Assembly (NCBI GenBank): GCA_029262635.1
Contig: JAJCZA010000017.1
Coordinates: forward strand, 1 to 64,000
Source: Vampirovibrionales bacterium
GTDB taxonomy: Bacteria > Cyanobacteriota > Vampirovibrionia > Vampirovibrionales > Vampirovibrionaceae
DNA length: 64,000 nt
Reading direction: 5' to 3'
Of the stretch, positions 8,225 through 16,423 are shown piece by piece (position 1 is the first letter of the stretch; each line of letters begins with the position of its first letter). The notes below the pieces were generated by a model that saw only the letters and a program-made list of their open reading frames with translations, made no database searches and was not told the origin of the DNA. A program made the translations under genes and the position numbers.

Positions 8225-8827
8225 GATTGGAAGTTATGGGAAGCACGGCCGGCGCAGACGGCCCAAACGTCAGGATGTCCTAGTGCTAATTCATCAGCAG
8301 GCCAAATCCCCTAATTATGTATGGACGGTGGACTTTGTGTACGACACACTGGCCAGCAATCGAAGTATCCGTCTGTTATCGGTGGTGGACGAGTTTACCC
8401 GTGAGTGCTTGTGCCTGAGGGTGGAATACTCATTGAAGGCAGCGGATGTGCAGACCACGCTGGAAACCCTGTTCAAGGATTACGGCAAGCCGCTGTATCT
8501 CAGAAGCGACAACGAGTCTGAATTTATCGAAAAGAGCCTGCAAAAATGGCTGAAAGAAAAAGGCACCTTGCCGTTATTTATTGACCCAGGGAGTCCGTGG
8601 CATCGCAAAGCATCCCCTTGGGGGAAAACGGCAAATGTGAGAGCTTTAATGGACGGTTACGGGATGAATGTCTGAATGCCGAATGGTGGGGGAACCTGCG
8701 GGAAGCCCAGAACGTGATTGAGATGTGGCGAGACCACTACAACAAGGAACCTCCCCACAGCTCATTAGGAGAGCAGACACCTCATTCCTTCGCCGCCGCA
8801 AACAGTCTGGCTAGCCAGACTGTTTGA
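8225..8827 (+). pseudogene. IS3-family transposase (OrfB) remnant, truncated and frameshifted
   Basis: Two overlapping frames together encode the DDE core of an IS3-type OrfB. The first gives YVWTVDFVYDTL (first Asp), YLRSDNESEF (second Asp) and GSPW; the second continues as ENGKCESFNGRLRDE (Glu) to the end. A frameshift lies near 8,597-8,640, where extra sequence between GSPW and the ENGK motif breaks the frame. OrfA and the N-terminus of OrfB are missing. The product closely resembles the intact copy at 22,069-22,899 (same RLRDECLNA and NVIEMWR-type motifs). It is inactive; the first part of the ORF at 8,187 is foreign flanking DNA. Confidence 0.85.
8800..8825. repeat. Perfect 26-bp palindrome at the 3' end of the IS remnant
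   Basis: AAACAGTCTGGCT is followed directly by its exact reverse complement, giving a loop-less 26-bp palindrome that spans the last codons of the transposase remnant. It could form a cruciform or act as a bidirectional terminator-like hairpin, though no long T run follows. I did not see it in the intact IS copy at 22.9 kb. Confidence 0.6.
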
Positions 8828-8905
8828 ACCCCGTTTTTCTCACTTGATCTGGTACGCATTTAGGGTCAAGACCATATGATCCCACTCTCTAGTTTTGACT
8901 AGATC

Positions 8906-8924
8906 AATTTTTGGGGGGCAGTCA
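8906..8924. repeat. Right terminal inverted repeat of the IS remnant
   Basis: Read on the minus strand this end is TGACTGCCCCCCAAAAATTG. It matches the ends of the intact IS at 21,710 (TGACGTGCTCCCCAAAATTG) and 22,945 (TGACTGGTCCCCTTTTTT). The IS remnant therefore extends from about 8,225 to 8,924. Confidence 0.7.
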
Positions 8925-9074
8925 TCTTTTGTAAACTATTATTAATTCTCTGAGCATAGTAGATGGGCGCCTGTCAAGATTTAGAGGGGTTTTCATAACA
9001 AATTTGTTTGCTGATCTGGTTTTATTGGTATACAGTAATGTCTACAATCGGCAAAATCATAACGAGAATTCATT

Positions 9075-9365
9075 ATGAAAGATAAGAAAAAGTACTTAAA
9101 ACCTCTTAGTGTGGCTATAGTAGCCCTATTAGCTGCCACCGGTGTATCGGATGCCAGTGTCTCCGACACTAGTATTGAAACTGCGCTAGAAAAGGCGCAA
9201 GCCGTTGTGATGGAACAACAGGTAGAATCCACACAACCCGATTTTCTGATGATCGAGCCAGCGGAACAAATGGATGCAAATAAAGCTGCATACCATTACT
9301 CTCACCGCTCACACTCGTCTCACCGGTCGCATTCCTCTCACCGCTCGCACTATTCCGGTTACTAA
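9075..9365 (+). CDS. hxsA: His-Xaa-Ser repeat precursor protein (HxsA-type)
   Basis: The 96-residue protein has an N-terminal basic/hydrophobic export-like segment (KKKYLKPLSVAIVALLAATG) ending in an Ala-Ser cleavage-like site near residue 27. A short acidic linker follows, and the last 23 residues contain seven uninterrupted His-x-Ser triplets, ending in SGY. The triplet tract is encoded by imperfect 18-bp DNA repeats. Immediately downstream are HxsD-, HxsB- and HxsC-type genes, the defined partners of His-Xaa-Ser systems. The repeat tract is the presumed substrate of the two radical SAM enzymes. It is shorter than HxsA proteins I know of, so it may be one of the short HxsA variants. Confidence 0.85.
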   Translation: MKDKKKYLKPLSVAIVALLAATGVSDASVSDTSIETALEKAQAVVMEQQVESTQPDFLMIEPAEQMDANKAAYHYSHRSHSSHRSHSSHRSHYSGY

Positions 9366-9383
9366 GATTTCGAGATTATCGCC

Positions 9384-9722
9384 ATGACTAAGGAGTCGAC
9401 GACTCCGCTCGTCAAAAATGACGACGGAAGTTTGATCATATTATTTCCGAAGTCCGTGTATAGCTTAGATGCTGTCAAGAAAGCCTCCTATAAGTTTACG
9501 GACTCCTGCTCGTTTCTAATTAATGAGCAGAACACTGCATATGAAGTTCTATGCAAACCAACCGCTGATATACCGTCTAAGGCTTTGGATGAGCTCGTCA
9601 ATTCCTTCTGTAACGAGGTCCTCGACCAGGATCTCAGGGAACGTATTGCTTCCGAGACCCATGCCGTAAGAAGCTTGATACTAGCACAGGCCTTCTCGAA
9701 AACTTCTCTTCTGGAGGGGTAG
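9384..9722 (+). CDS. hxsD: His-Xaa-Ser system protein HxsD
   Basis: A 112-residue cytoplasmic protein with no membrane segment. Residues ~10-75 (DGSLIILFPKSVYSLDAVKKASYKF, then CSFLINEQNTAYEVLC) match the compact alpha/beta HxsD family. The end contains LNNEVLDQ-like and ERIASET helices typical of the family (here FCNEVLDQDLRERIASET). It lies 18 bp after hxsA and 2 bp before hxsB, which fixes its place in the operon. HxsD-type proteins are small accessory factors and may act as the substrate-recognition partner; that mechanism is inference. Confidence 0.85.
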   Translation: MTKESTTPLVKNDDGSLIILFPKSVYSLDAVKKASYKFTDSCSFLINEQNTAYEVLCKPTADIPSKALDELVNSFCNEVLDQDLRERIASETHAVRSLILAQAFSKTSLLEG

Positions 9723-9724
9723 GA

Positions 9725-11197
9725 ATGGCACTTGCATCGACTAAGTTTAAAGATCTAGACTTTTTCAACCAAAGTCTAGAAAGCGGTTACAAGCTGCTAC
9801 CATTTAACTTTATCAAGCTCGATGACTCCCGATATGTCATTACCAATATTGCCGGTGAATATTTAGTCATCACCAAAGAAGATTTATATGCTGTCGCAAA
9901 TAAACAACTGTGCCCGGGCTCACCAGTCTATAACACTTTGAAATCCAAGCACTTTATATATGATGACGACTCCTCTGTAGCTCTTGAACTACTGGCGCTA
10001 AAATACCGGACAAAGATGGCCCCTCTTGCTAACTTCACAGGGCTTCATCTCTTTGTAACTACTTTACGCTGCGACCACTCTTGCCCATACTGTCAAGTTT
10101 CACGGCAAAGTGAAGACAAAGCGGCTTTTGACATGACCCCAGAGATCGCTGACAAAGCCATTGACTTTACTTTTCAAAGCCCTTCTAACGAAATCAAAAT
10201 CGAGTTCCAAGGTGGTGAATCTCTACTTAACTTCGAAATGGTTAAATACGTTGTAGAAGAAGCCACAAAGCGAAACCAAACTGAAAATCGTGACTTACAG
10301 TTCGTGATAGCCACAAACCTTTCACCACTTACGGATGGGATGCTTGACTTCTGCCTTAAGTACGACATTCTGATATCCACCTCATTAGACGGTCCGGAAG
10401 AGCTCCACAATGGAAACCGCCCTCGTCCGGGCAAGGACAGCTATGAAAAAGTGATGACGGGCATGCAAAAAGTTAGAGAACTACTAGGACCGGACAAGCT
10501 TGGGGCATTGATGACCACCACAAAAGATTCATTAACACAGGCAAAACCAATAATTGATGAATACGTTGAGCAAGGCTTTTCTTCAATATTTTTACGCCCA
10601 TTAAGTCCCTACGGGTTTGCCATTAAAACAAAGTCATTTGATGCATACCAAACCGAAGAATGGCTTAAATTTTACAAAGAAGGTCTCGACTATATCATCG
10701 AGTTGAACAAACAGGGCTTGTATTTTATAGAAGACTACACAGCGCTTATTCTCAACAAAATGCTAACACCCTTTGGGACTACTTATGTAGATCTTCAATC
10801 ACCGTCCGGAATGGCAATCAGCGCAATTGTTTTTAACTATGATGGCGACATCTATGCGTCAGATGAATCAAGAATGTTAGCTGAAATGGGAGAAAAGCGA
10901 TTCCGCTTGGGCAACCTTCTTCAAGATACGTACGAAGGTGTCATGCTTTCTGATGCTCTCTTAGGACCACTGGAGGCAACTATCACGGAAAGCATGCCTA
11001 TGTGTAACGATTGCGGTTTTCAAAACTATTGCGGAAGTGACCCGGTATACCATTACGCAACTCAAGGTGATATCATTGGAAACAAGGCCTTCAGTGGATT
11101 TTGCAAGAAAAATATGACCATCATGCGTCATCTGATTAAGCTGTTAGAAGACGACCCAGAAGCACGGGACGTTCTATTGAGTTGGGTGAGGGTATAA
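9725..11197 (+). CDS. hxsB: His-Xaa-Ser system radical SAM maturase HxsB
   Basis: A 490-residue radical SAM enzyme. The cluster motif is RCDHSCPYC (CX3CX2C) near residue 117; the SAM-binding segment FQGGESLLNF follows at ~162. The C-terminal region holds further cysteines (MCNDCGFQNYCGSD and a later FCKKN), a SPASM-like set for auxiliary Fe-S clusters. The first ~100 residues look like a peptide-recognition region. AGGA precedes the ATG. The predicted reaction is a radical-based modification of the His-x-Ser tract of HxsA. The chemistry cannot be read from sequence. Confidence 0.9.
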   Translation: MALASTKFKDLDFFNQSLESGYKLLPFNFIKLDDSRYVITNIAGEYLVITKEDLYAVANKQLCPGSPVYNTLKSKHFIYDDDSSVALELLALKYRTKMAPLANFTGLHLFVTTLRCDHSCPYCQVSRQSEDKAAFDMTPEIADKAIDFTFQSPSNEIKIEFQGGESLLNFEMVKYVVEEATKRNQTENRDLQFVIATNLSPLTDGMLDFCLKYDILISTSLDGPEELHNGNRPRPGKDSYEKVMTGMQKVRELLGPDKLGALMTTTKDSLTQAKPIIDEYVEQGFSSIFLRPLSPYGFAIKTKSFDAYQTEEWLKFYKEGLDYIIELNKQGLYFIEDYTALILNKMLTPFGTTYVDLQSPSGMAISAIVFNYDGDIYASDESRMLAEMGEKRFRLGNLLQDTYEGVMLSDALLGPLEATITESMPMCNDCGFQNYCGSDPVYHYATQGDIIGNKAFSGFCKKNMTIMRHLIKLLEDDPEARDVLLSWVRV

Positions 11198-11199
11198 AC

Positions 11200-12411
11200 A
11201 TGCTTCAACTTCATACAACGAAAATCGAATGTCTAACCACCTCCAGCGAAGAGGCCTTCATTGCTCGGCTTAGTGAGAATGACCAATATCCGTTGCCGCT
11301 TAGAGGAAAAGAAATCTTTCTTGCACCGGAAACACATTCGGGAAAGTTGCCTGACGGGTTCAGAGCATACTTTATTTTGAGAAAAAATTTAGACAGCGTT
11401 GAAGCAAATCAAGATTTTCCTAATGTCTTCATCATTCCCAATGATCAGCATTACCTCCGTGATGGAGATGTTATCCGTTTCGATCCAAAAAGGATCAAAC
11501 TTCACACGCTTTACCGTAAAAATTCACAGCACAATTCATTACTGGTAACTGAACGCTGTAACAACTACTGTCTAATGTGCTCACAGCCTCCTAAAGACAT
11601 TGATGATAGCTACATTGTTCAGGACTTACTTGTTGCAATTCCGCTAATGAGGCGTGAAACTGAAGAAATTGGCATTACCGGTGGAGAACCGACCATTCTT
11701 GGAGATGATTTAATTAGAATCCTCCGAGCCTTAAAAAACTATCTTCCATCCACATCAGTGCACATACTGTCGAATGGTAGAAATTTTGCCAATATTGATC
11801 TGGCTCGGAAAGTTGCAGGGGTAAAGAACCACGATCTAATGATTGGAATTCCTCTATATGCAGACATTTCAAATATTCATGACTATGTCGTTCAAGCAGA
11901 TGGAGCCTTTGATGAAACGATTAAAGGAATTATGAATCTGAAAAGACACGGAGTAAAAGTAGAAATCCGTGTAGTGATTCATAAACAAACATATGAACGT
12001 TTGCCTCAATTGGCTGAATTCCTAGCGCGGAACCTCCTCTTCGTTGATCACGTTGCCCTCATGGGGCTAGAAATGATGGGTTTCACAAAAGCCAATATAG
12101 ATGAGCTGTGGGTAGATCCTATCGACTATCAGCCCGAGTTAGTTCGTGCAATCGATGTTCTGGCTAGGTACAACATGAATGTTTCAATCTATAACCACCA
12201 GCTCTGTCTGCTTGATAAGCGGTTGTGGCCTTTCAATACAAAAAGCATTAGCGACTGGAAAAATGAATACATGCCAGAGTGCGAACCTTGTACTCTAAAG
12301 GAACAATGCGGTGGTTTCTTTAGCTCGGCTCTTTTTAAGTATAGTGATCATATCCAGCCGTTTTCAGAGTCTGAAATGCCAACTAAAAATGCACCTCAGC
12401 CCACTCTGTGA
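11200..12411 (+). CDS. hxsC: His-Xaa-Ser system radical SAM maturase HxsC
   Basis: The ATG at 11,200 follows GAGGG at good spacing, two bases after the hxsB stop; the track start at 11,182 lies inside hxsB. The protein has 403 residues with TERCNNYCLMCSQPP (CX3CX2C) near residue 123 and a GGEPT motif near 160. The C-terminal CEPCTLKEQCGG is a partial auxiliary-cluster motif. HxsC is the second, shorter radical SAM enzyme of these systems. The last 29 bases overlap the convergent nuclease gene, so transcription of the two ends probably interferes. Confidence 0.9.
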   Translation: MLQLHTTKIECLTTSSEEAFIARLSENDQYPLPLRGKEIFLAPETHSGKLPDGFRAYFILRKNLDSVEANQDFPNVFIIPNDQHYLRDGDVIRFDPKRIKLHTLYRKNSQHNSLLVTERCNNYCLMCSQPPKDIDDSYIVQDLLVAIPLMRRETEEIGITGGEPTILGDDLIRILRALKNYLPSTSVHILSNGRNFANIDLARKVAGVKNHDLMIGIPLYADISNIHDYVVQADGAFDETIKGIMNLKRHGVKVEIRVVIHKQTYERLPQLAEFLARNLLFVDHVALMGLEMMGFTKANIDELWVDPIDYQPELVRAIDVLARYNMNVSIYNHQLCLLDKRLWPFNTKSISDWKNEYMPECEPCTLKEQCGGFFSSALFKYSDHIQPFSESEMPTKNAPQPTL

Positions 12412-13207
12412 GCCCTCGCTGTTCAATTTCTTGCTCCACGTTATCCGGTAGCTCCCATAGCAAGTCTAAATCGGTGAACTCTTCGATCTCATGAATAGTG
12501 GTTACATGATCAATGATCCGATCACCCCTAGGAGTGGCCTGCTCCATCATAAAGGCGGCTGTCTGAATGGTGTCTGAGCTTGAACCCGTCTGCACTGCTA
12601 CCACCTTCCAATAGCCTGAAGGAACCACATGGTCGTCATCCGCGTTGGGAAGCTCGTCCATATCAGTTTGATACAGCGGACCGGTCATCACCCAAACAGT
12701 CCCGTATTCCATTACTAAATCCCGCACCTTACCCTCAAGCTCCTTCCAAGTCCCTCGGTTTAAATCCTCATGTTGAGGCGTGATATTACTCATGAAATTG
12801 ACCTGGCTAGCATACTTGGTGCCCTTAAATGATGCCAGTGGAGCTTGGTGTCCCCGATCATAGCCAAGGGCAGAATACGCCCCCTCGTAATCGTCAATGG
12901 CTGCCTCACCCTCAAGGGTTTCTGATTCATCCAGCCATGGGTCAGAGTGCCATTCTCTGAACAGGTCCAATGTTCCCATTACCTCATGTGGGGTTAGTCG
13001 GTATGCCACCCAATCAGCAAACTTGGTTTCATCGTTGTTGGATAGGGCATAGGTATCCCGGATGATGAGATCATTGGTTTCAGGGGTTCCTGCCGGGTAG
13101 CCGTAGAAAAAATGCTTACAGTGGATTTCGGGGTTATCCGCAAATACCGGGGAAGTTACCAAAAGTATAAAACACAACAGCAATACAGTATCTTTAAAGG
13201 GTCTCAT
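12383..13207 (-). CDS. Secreted DNA/RNA non-specific endonuclease (NUC family)
   Basis: Starting at the ATG at 13,207 (AAAGG upstream) gives 274 residues with a classical signal peptide (DTVLLLCFILLVTSPVFA) near residue 24. The ββα-metal motif YDRGHQAPLA lies near residue 140, followed by MSNITPQHEDLNRGTWKELE, which carries the metal-binding Asn. These are the signatures of Serratia-nuclease-type enzymes, so it should cut nucleic acid outside the cytoplasm. It is the last of three overlapping minus-strand genes. The track's longer start runs through the small HTH gene. Confidence 0.9.
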   Translation of the reverse strand: MRPFKDTVLLLCFILLVTSPVFADNPEIHCKHFFYGYPAGTPETNDLIIRDTYALSNNDETKFADWVAYRLTPHEVMGTLDLFREWHSDPWLDESETLEGEAAIDDYEGAYSALGYDRGHQAPLASFKGTKYASQVNFMSNITPQHEDLNRGTWKELEGKVRDLVMEYGTVWVMTGPLYQTDMDELPNADDDHVVPSGYWKVVAVQTGSSSDTIQTAAFMMEQATPRGDRIIDHVTTIHEIEEFTDLDLLWELPDNVEQEIEQRGLTEWAEVHF

Positions 13208-13364
13208 TCTCGATTCGCCTTTCTTTTTCAACGATCTGACCGATTCGTCCCTCGGAAACCCCATATTCTTTGGCCAAAGACACAATACGTTCACCGGCCT
13301 TATACCGCTGGTATATTTCCCGGTTTCTTTCTGCTTTGGATAGGGGGTGACTATATCTCACCAT
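13194..13364 (-). CDS. Small HTH protein missed by the ORF track
   Basis: A 56-residue ORF starting at an ATG inside the 3' end of the Cys-rich gene and ending inside the nuclease signal peptide (14-base overlap at each end). The sequence is KAERNREIYQRYKAGERIVS, then AKEYGVSEGRIGQIVEKERR, a clear sigma-region-4/Mor-like HTH. Overlap with both neighbours suggests translational coupling. It may autoregulate the operon. Too short for the track's cut-off. Confidence 0.7.
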   Translation of the reverse strand: MVRYSHPLSKAERNREIYQRYKAGERIVSLAKEYGVSEGRIGQIVEKERRIENETL

Positions 13365-13644
13365 TTGTTTTGACTTTCTCTTCCTGTTGGTTTGTATCTA
13401 TTTTCTCACAGGATGAGAGGTCATAGTCGGTTGAACTATCGTGCTTGCATCCATATGATGGACTCAAACTACCATCACAGCATTTGGCTCTACCACTTGA
13501 GCATCCACAGACACCGCCATGCCAAGAGCAGCAGCCACGCCGACCTTCTTCCAATTCTGGAATTTTAACCTGATCAGCCGACCATGATATAGAAAATGCT
13601 GTTAGGGACAGGGTAATAAGGGTCAAAGTCAAGATATTTTTCAT
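13351..13644 (-). CDS. Secreted cysteine-rich protein with CCSxHGGVCGC motif
   Basis: A 97-residue protein starting at the ATG at 13,644, with a signal peptide (NILTLTLITLSLTAFSISWS) and then GCCSWHGGVCGCSSGRAKCC, continuing to CDGSLSPSYGC. Nine cysteines lie within about 55 residues, implying a disulfide-bonded or metal-binding exported module. I have seen this motif in short bacterial exported proteins with no assigned function. The gene heads an overlapping three-gene unit with the small HTH protein and the nuclease. The track's 178-residue version includes an upstream region with no signal. Confidence 0.75.
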   Translation of the reverse strand: MKNILTLTLITLSLTAFSISWSADQVKIPELEEGRRGCCSWHGGVCGCSSGRAKCCDGSLSPSYGCKHDSSTDYDLSSCEKIDTNQQEEKVKTNGEI

Positions 13645-13873
13645 GGCAGAATTCCTCTCGAATTGAAGGACTCCATGGCAGGTTAATGTATTACGAAAAG
13701 TGTCACAGAACAATGGTTTGGTTGGGGTGTTACCTTTGTTTACAAACCCTGTTGCAATAATAACAAGCTTTTGATCCTTAATAGCCAGAATCAGGATGGA
13801 TGAAAAGCTGTATTTGTAGTAACTTTTTCTTGCCTCTAAAAACTGGGTAAGCAACTGTAAGGAAGCCTCTCCA

Positions 13874-14566
13874 ATGCAGAAATACATTGCCTGTTGGCTT
13901 GTCTTAAGCTTTTTGACGGCTTCGGTTGCCTATGCCCAAGAAAGCGGAAAGTCAGTACCTGAATCAGGAGAGGTTCTGGAAGACACCCAAAATTCGTTTC
14001 CTACGGTTGATTCTACGACAATACAGATGGATATTACGGCAGTTCGGGAGACAAGAGAGTCAACAAAAGACGAATTAAAGAAGCGAATACGAAAAAGGTA
14101 CACACCTATACGGGTCACTCTGACAAACCAGTCGGGAAAGCTGCTGAAAATCCCCAGAGAAAACGTCTATTTTCTCACTACAGAAGGGGAAAAAGTCCCT
14201 CCACCAACAGATGCGGAAATCTTCGATAAAATTAGACGGCATGGTATCCGGCGTGGGGTTGCCTGGGCTGTTCCAGCAGGTTTACTTTCTTTTGGAATTC
14301 TGGCTGTTCCTGCTGCTGTGTGGTCAGGCACCCATACGAAAGTTACAAACAATGGCGTAAAGGCTAATCTTGAAAAAAATAACTTTGATGGAGGGCATCT
14401 TCCCCCCGAAGGGAGTGTAACGACAATGCTTTTCATTCCTAAAAAGGTGAAAGATATTACTACTGTTGTCTTTGATCGGGTTATTAACATTGAAGATGAG
14501 GTAGAAACTACAAAACAGGTATTAATTAAAGATTTGGAGACAATAATCGATGAATCTGAAAAATAG
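13874..14566 (+). CDS. Exported hypothetical protein
   Basis: A 230-residue protein with a signal peptide (YIACWLVLSFLTASVAYA) ending near residue 21, preceded by AAGGA. The mature part has a beta-rich segment (YTPIRVTLTNQSGKLLKIPR), as in proteins that model gene-expression-independent surface or periplasmic domains. A central hydrophobic stretch (VAWAVPAGLLSFGILAVPAA) could cross the membrane. The 3' end overlaps the next gene by 17 bases, so the two are co-expressed. I do not recognise the family. Confidence 0.65.
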   Translation: MQKYIACWLVLSFLTASVAYAQESGKSVPESGEVLEDTQNSFPTVDSTTIQMDITAVRETRESTKDELKKRIRKRYTPIRVTLTNQSGKLLKIPRENVYFLTTEGEKVPPPTDAEIFDKIRRHGIRRGVAWAVPAGLLSFGILAVPAAVWSGTHTKVTNNGVKANLEKNNFDGGHLPPEGSVTTMLFIPKKVKDITTVVFDRVINIEDEVETTKQVLIKDLETIIDESEK

Positions 14567-15245
14567 AATATGCGCCTCTTGTGTTGCCATTTCAGTATTT
14601 CTGATGGTTCCGATGATGGCTCTGGCAAAAGAAATCAAACTTGAAGAAGGAACCCCTGTACGCTTAAAGCTACTGGATACAATCTCGTCAAAAAGTAACC
14701 ATGAAGGCGATAGCATCAGTTTTCGGGTAGTTGATGACATTACAACTGCCGATGGTAAGACCGTTCTGATTAAATCGGGAGCAGTAGCCTGGGGTTCTGT
14801 TACTGAAGTTCAGGAAAGAGGTATGGTCGGCTCAAAAGGGGAGCTTTCCCTGTCTATTGAAGCCACTAAGGCCAGCGATGGGAAAAGGGTTCCTTTAAGA
14901 GCCTCTCTTCACCGTGAAGGAAAAGGGAAGCTGGGTACTGTGGTTGCTCTTAGTCTGATCATCACTCCCTTATTCTTGTTTATGCGTGGTAAGAATGCCA
15001 AAGTTCCGGCAGGAACAATTATTAATGCTTATGTTGACCGTGACATTATGGTTGCAGTGGCCGATGCCCCCACTCCAGCCCAAACAGCAGAAGCTACTGG
15101 CACAGAAAACTCTGTCCCCGTGAATCTCCTACATTATACAGATTCTGAGGTATCAGAATCTGTAAAATCACTTGAACAACTTCGTGATCAGGGAGTTTTG
15201 ACCCAAAAGGAGTTTGAAAGAAAGAAGGAATCCCTATTAAAATAA
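14550..15245 (+). CDS. Exported protein with C-terminal SHOCT-like domain
   Basis: The 231-residue protein has a signal peptide (NRICASCVAISVFLMVPMMA) and a beta-rich region with EEGTPVRLKLLDTISSKSNH followed by SGAVAWGSVTEVQERG, a pattern seen in periplasmic proteins that assemble or scaffold envelope structures. A hydrophobic segment (LGTVVALSLIITPLFLFM) lies near residue 135. The last ~32 residues (ESVKSLEQLRDQGVLTQKEF) are a SHOCT-type oligomerisation motif. It overlaps the preceding exported-protein gene by 17 bases, with GGAGAC upstream. The exact role is unknown. Confidence 0.72.
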   Translation: MNLKNRICASCVAISVFLMVPMMALAKEIKLEEGTPVRLKLLDTISSKSNHEGDSISFRVVDDITTADGKTVLIKSGAVAWGSVTEVQERGMVGSKGELSLSIEATKASDGKRVPLRASLHREGKGKLGTVVALSLIITPLFLFMRGKNAKVPAGTIINAYVDRDIMVAVADAPTPAQTAEATGTENSVPVNLLHYTDSEVSESVKSLEQLRDQGVLTQKEFERKKESLLK

Positions 15246-15386
15246 ATAGTAACTATAACGCCGTTTGGATGAGGAACTAAAGCGGTTTATGGAGCATATG
15301 GTTGGTTATGAGGAAATAAAAGATAGTTGGATAAATCTTTAAGACTTGAACTCCTCTTTTTGACACTCTCCTGAGGACGTTATTTT

Positions 15387-16199
15387 ATGAAGTTAATTAA
15401 AAGCAAAATAATAAGCCTTATAATTATTGGGGCTATTGGTATGATATCAATAGTGCCATTATGGGCAGATACTCGTGTCAAAGGGTATTACCGTAAAGAT
15501 GGGACATATGTAAAACCGCATTGGCGTTCTAGCCCTAATTCTAGTGTTTGGGACAACTGGTCAACTAAAGGGAATGTGAATCCTTATACTCAAACTCCTC
15601 CTTCAACGTATTATCCCGCCCCATCCTTTAACACTAATGTTCCTTCAACAAATTCCTTACCACCTCTCAACTATGTAGATCCTGACATAAATGACTCAAT
15701 AGTACCTCAGAGTTTACCTCCTTTAACACAAATTAATCCTACTTCTCATGATCCTGTTGATGTAATACGTTCCGAAGCGTTTCAGCAAGCATACTCTATG
15801 CAGACTAGAGATTTGTCTGCAATTCCATCATTTGATCCCAATTATCTGGAAAACGCCAAAATTAGAAACAAAAAAATAAAAAATAATACAAAGAGAACAT
15901 TATATGACTACATAAATAGTTATGGAATTGTAAATGAATCTCAAGACATGGGTTTCTATTATTCAAATACTGGTTCTCTGTATGCAGTTGATTATTACAT
16001 TGGAGAAACGTTCCCAAAGAAAATATTTCAATATAGCTACCCAAACGGTCAACTCATGAACATTGGGGTGTGGGAAAATTTATCAAAAGGATATCTTTTT
16101 AATCTGCAAGGGGGGCTAATAACTTTTTGGGATAACATAAAAGCCAGAGATCCATCCGGAAATGTAATGGCAAAAAGAAAAATATATGAACCCCAATAA
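15387..16199 (+). CDS. Exported protein with DGTYVxPHxRSxPN motif
   Basis: The 270-residue protein begins with a signal peptide (IISLIIIGAIGMISIVPLWA) followed at once by KGYYRKDGTYVKPHWRSSPN and then GNVNPYTQ. This is a short module seen in many small exported bacterial proteins, of unknown function. A Pro/Ser/Thr-rich linker covers residues ~70-130. The C-terminal ~120 residues (NTGSLYAVDYYIGETFPKKI) are Tyr-rich, likely globular, and resemble a repeat-type surface domain. Base composition is more AT-rich than the genes before it, suggesting separate acquisition. Confidence 0.65.
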   Translation: MKLIKSKIISLIIIGAIGMISIVPLWADTRVKGYYRKDGTYVKPHWRSSPNSSVWDNWSTKGNVNPYTQTPPSTYYPAPSFNTNVPSTNSLPPLNYVDPDINDSIVPQSLPPLTQINPTSHDPVDVIRSEAFQQAYSMQTRDLSAIPSFDPNYLENAKIRNKKIKNNTKRTLYDYINSYGIVNESQDMGFYYSNTGSLYAVDYYIGETFPKKIFQYSYPNGQLMNIGVWENLSKGYLFNLQGGLITFWDNIKARDPSGNVMAKRKIYEPQ

Positions 16200-16308
16200 A
16201 GCTTTGTCTTTTATTAGTTTTCATTTATTGAGCATTATCTTCTAGTAAAGGTTTTGCTTCAATAAATTGAGGTTGCGAAATGTTAGCACTTTGGGTTGCA
16301 TGAGAAAG

Positions 16309-16372
16309 TAGTGCCCGGTCTCCATTTTTAATACCAGGTCGAGTTAGAGTAAAGGGATCATATCACAGCCCG
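16309..16372. mobile_element. Solo terminal end of an IS3-family element
   Basis: The stretch TTAATACCAGG...GAGTTAGAGTAA...GGGATCATATCACAGCC matches, base for base in long runs, the reverse complement of the right end of the intact IS (22,880-22,945). No transposase remains next to it. It marks a decayed copy or a deletion that stopped inside an IS. Confidence 0.75.
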
Positions 16373-16423
16373 GAGGGAGTTGATCGGTCCCCGAAATGGG
16401 TGCCATTTAAAAGTAGTTAAAAC

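Noticed and set aside
9295-9365. CRISPR array
   Set aside because: The short 18-bp repeats encode the His-x-Ser tract; they are in frame, have no spacers and no cas genes.
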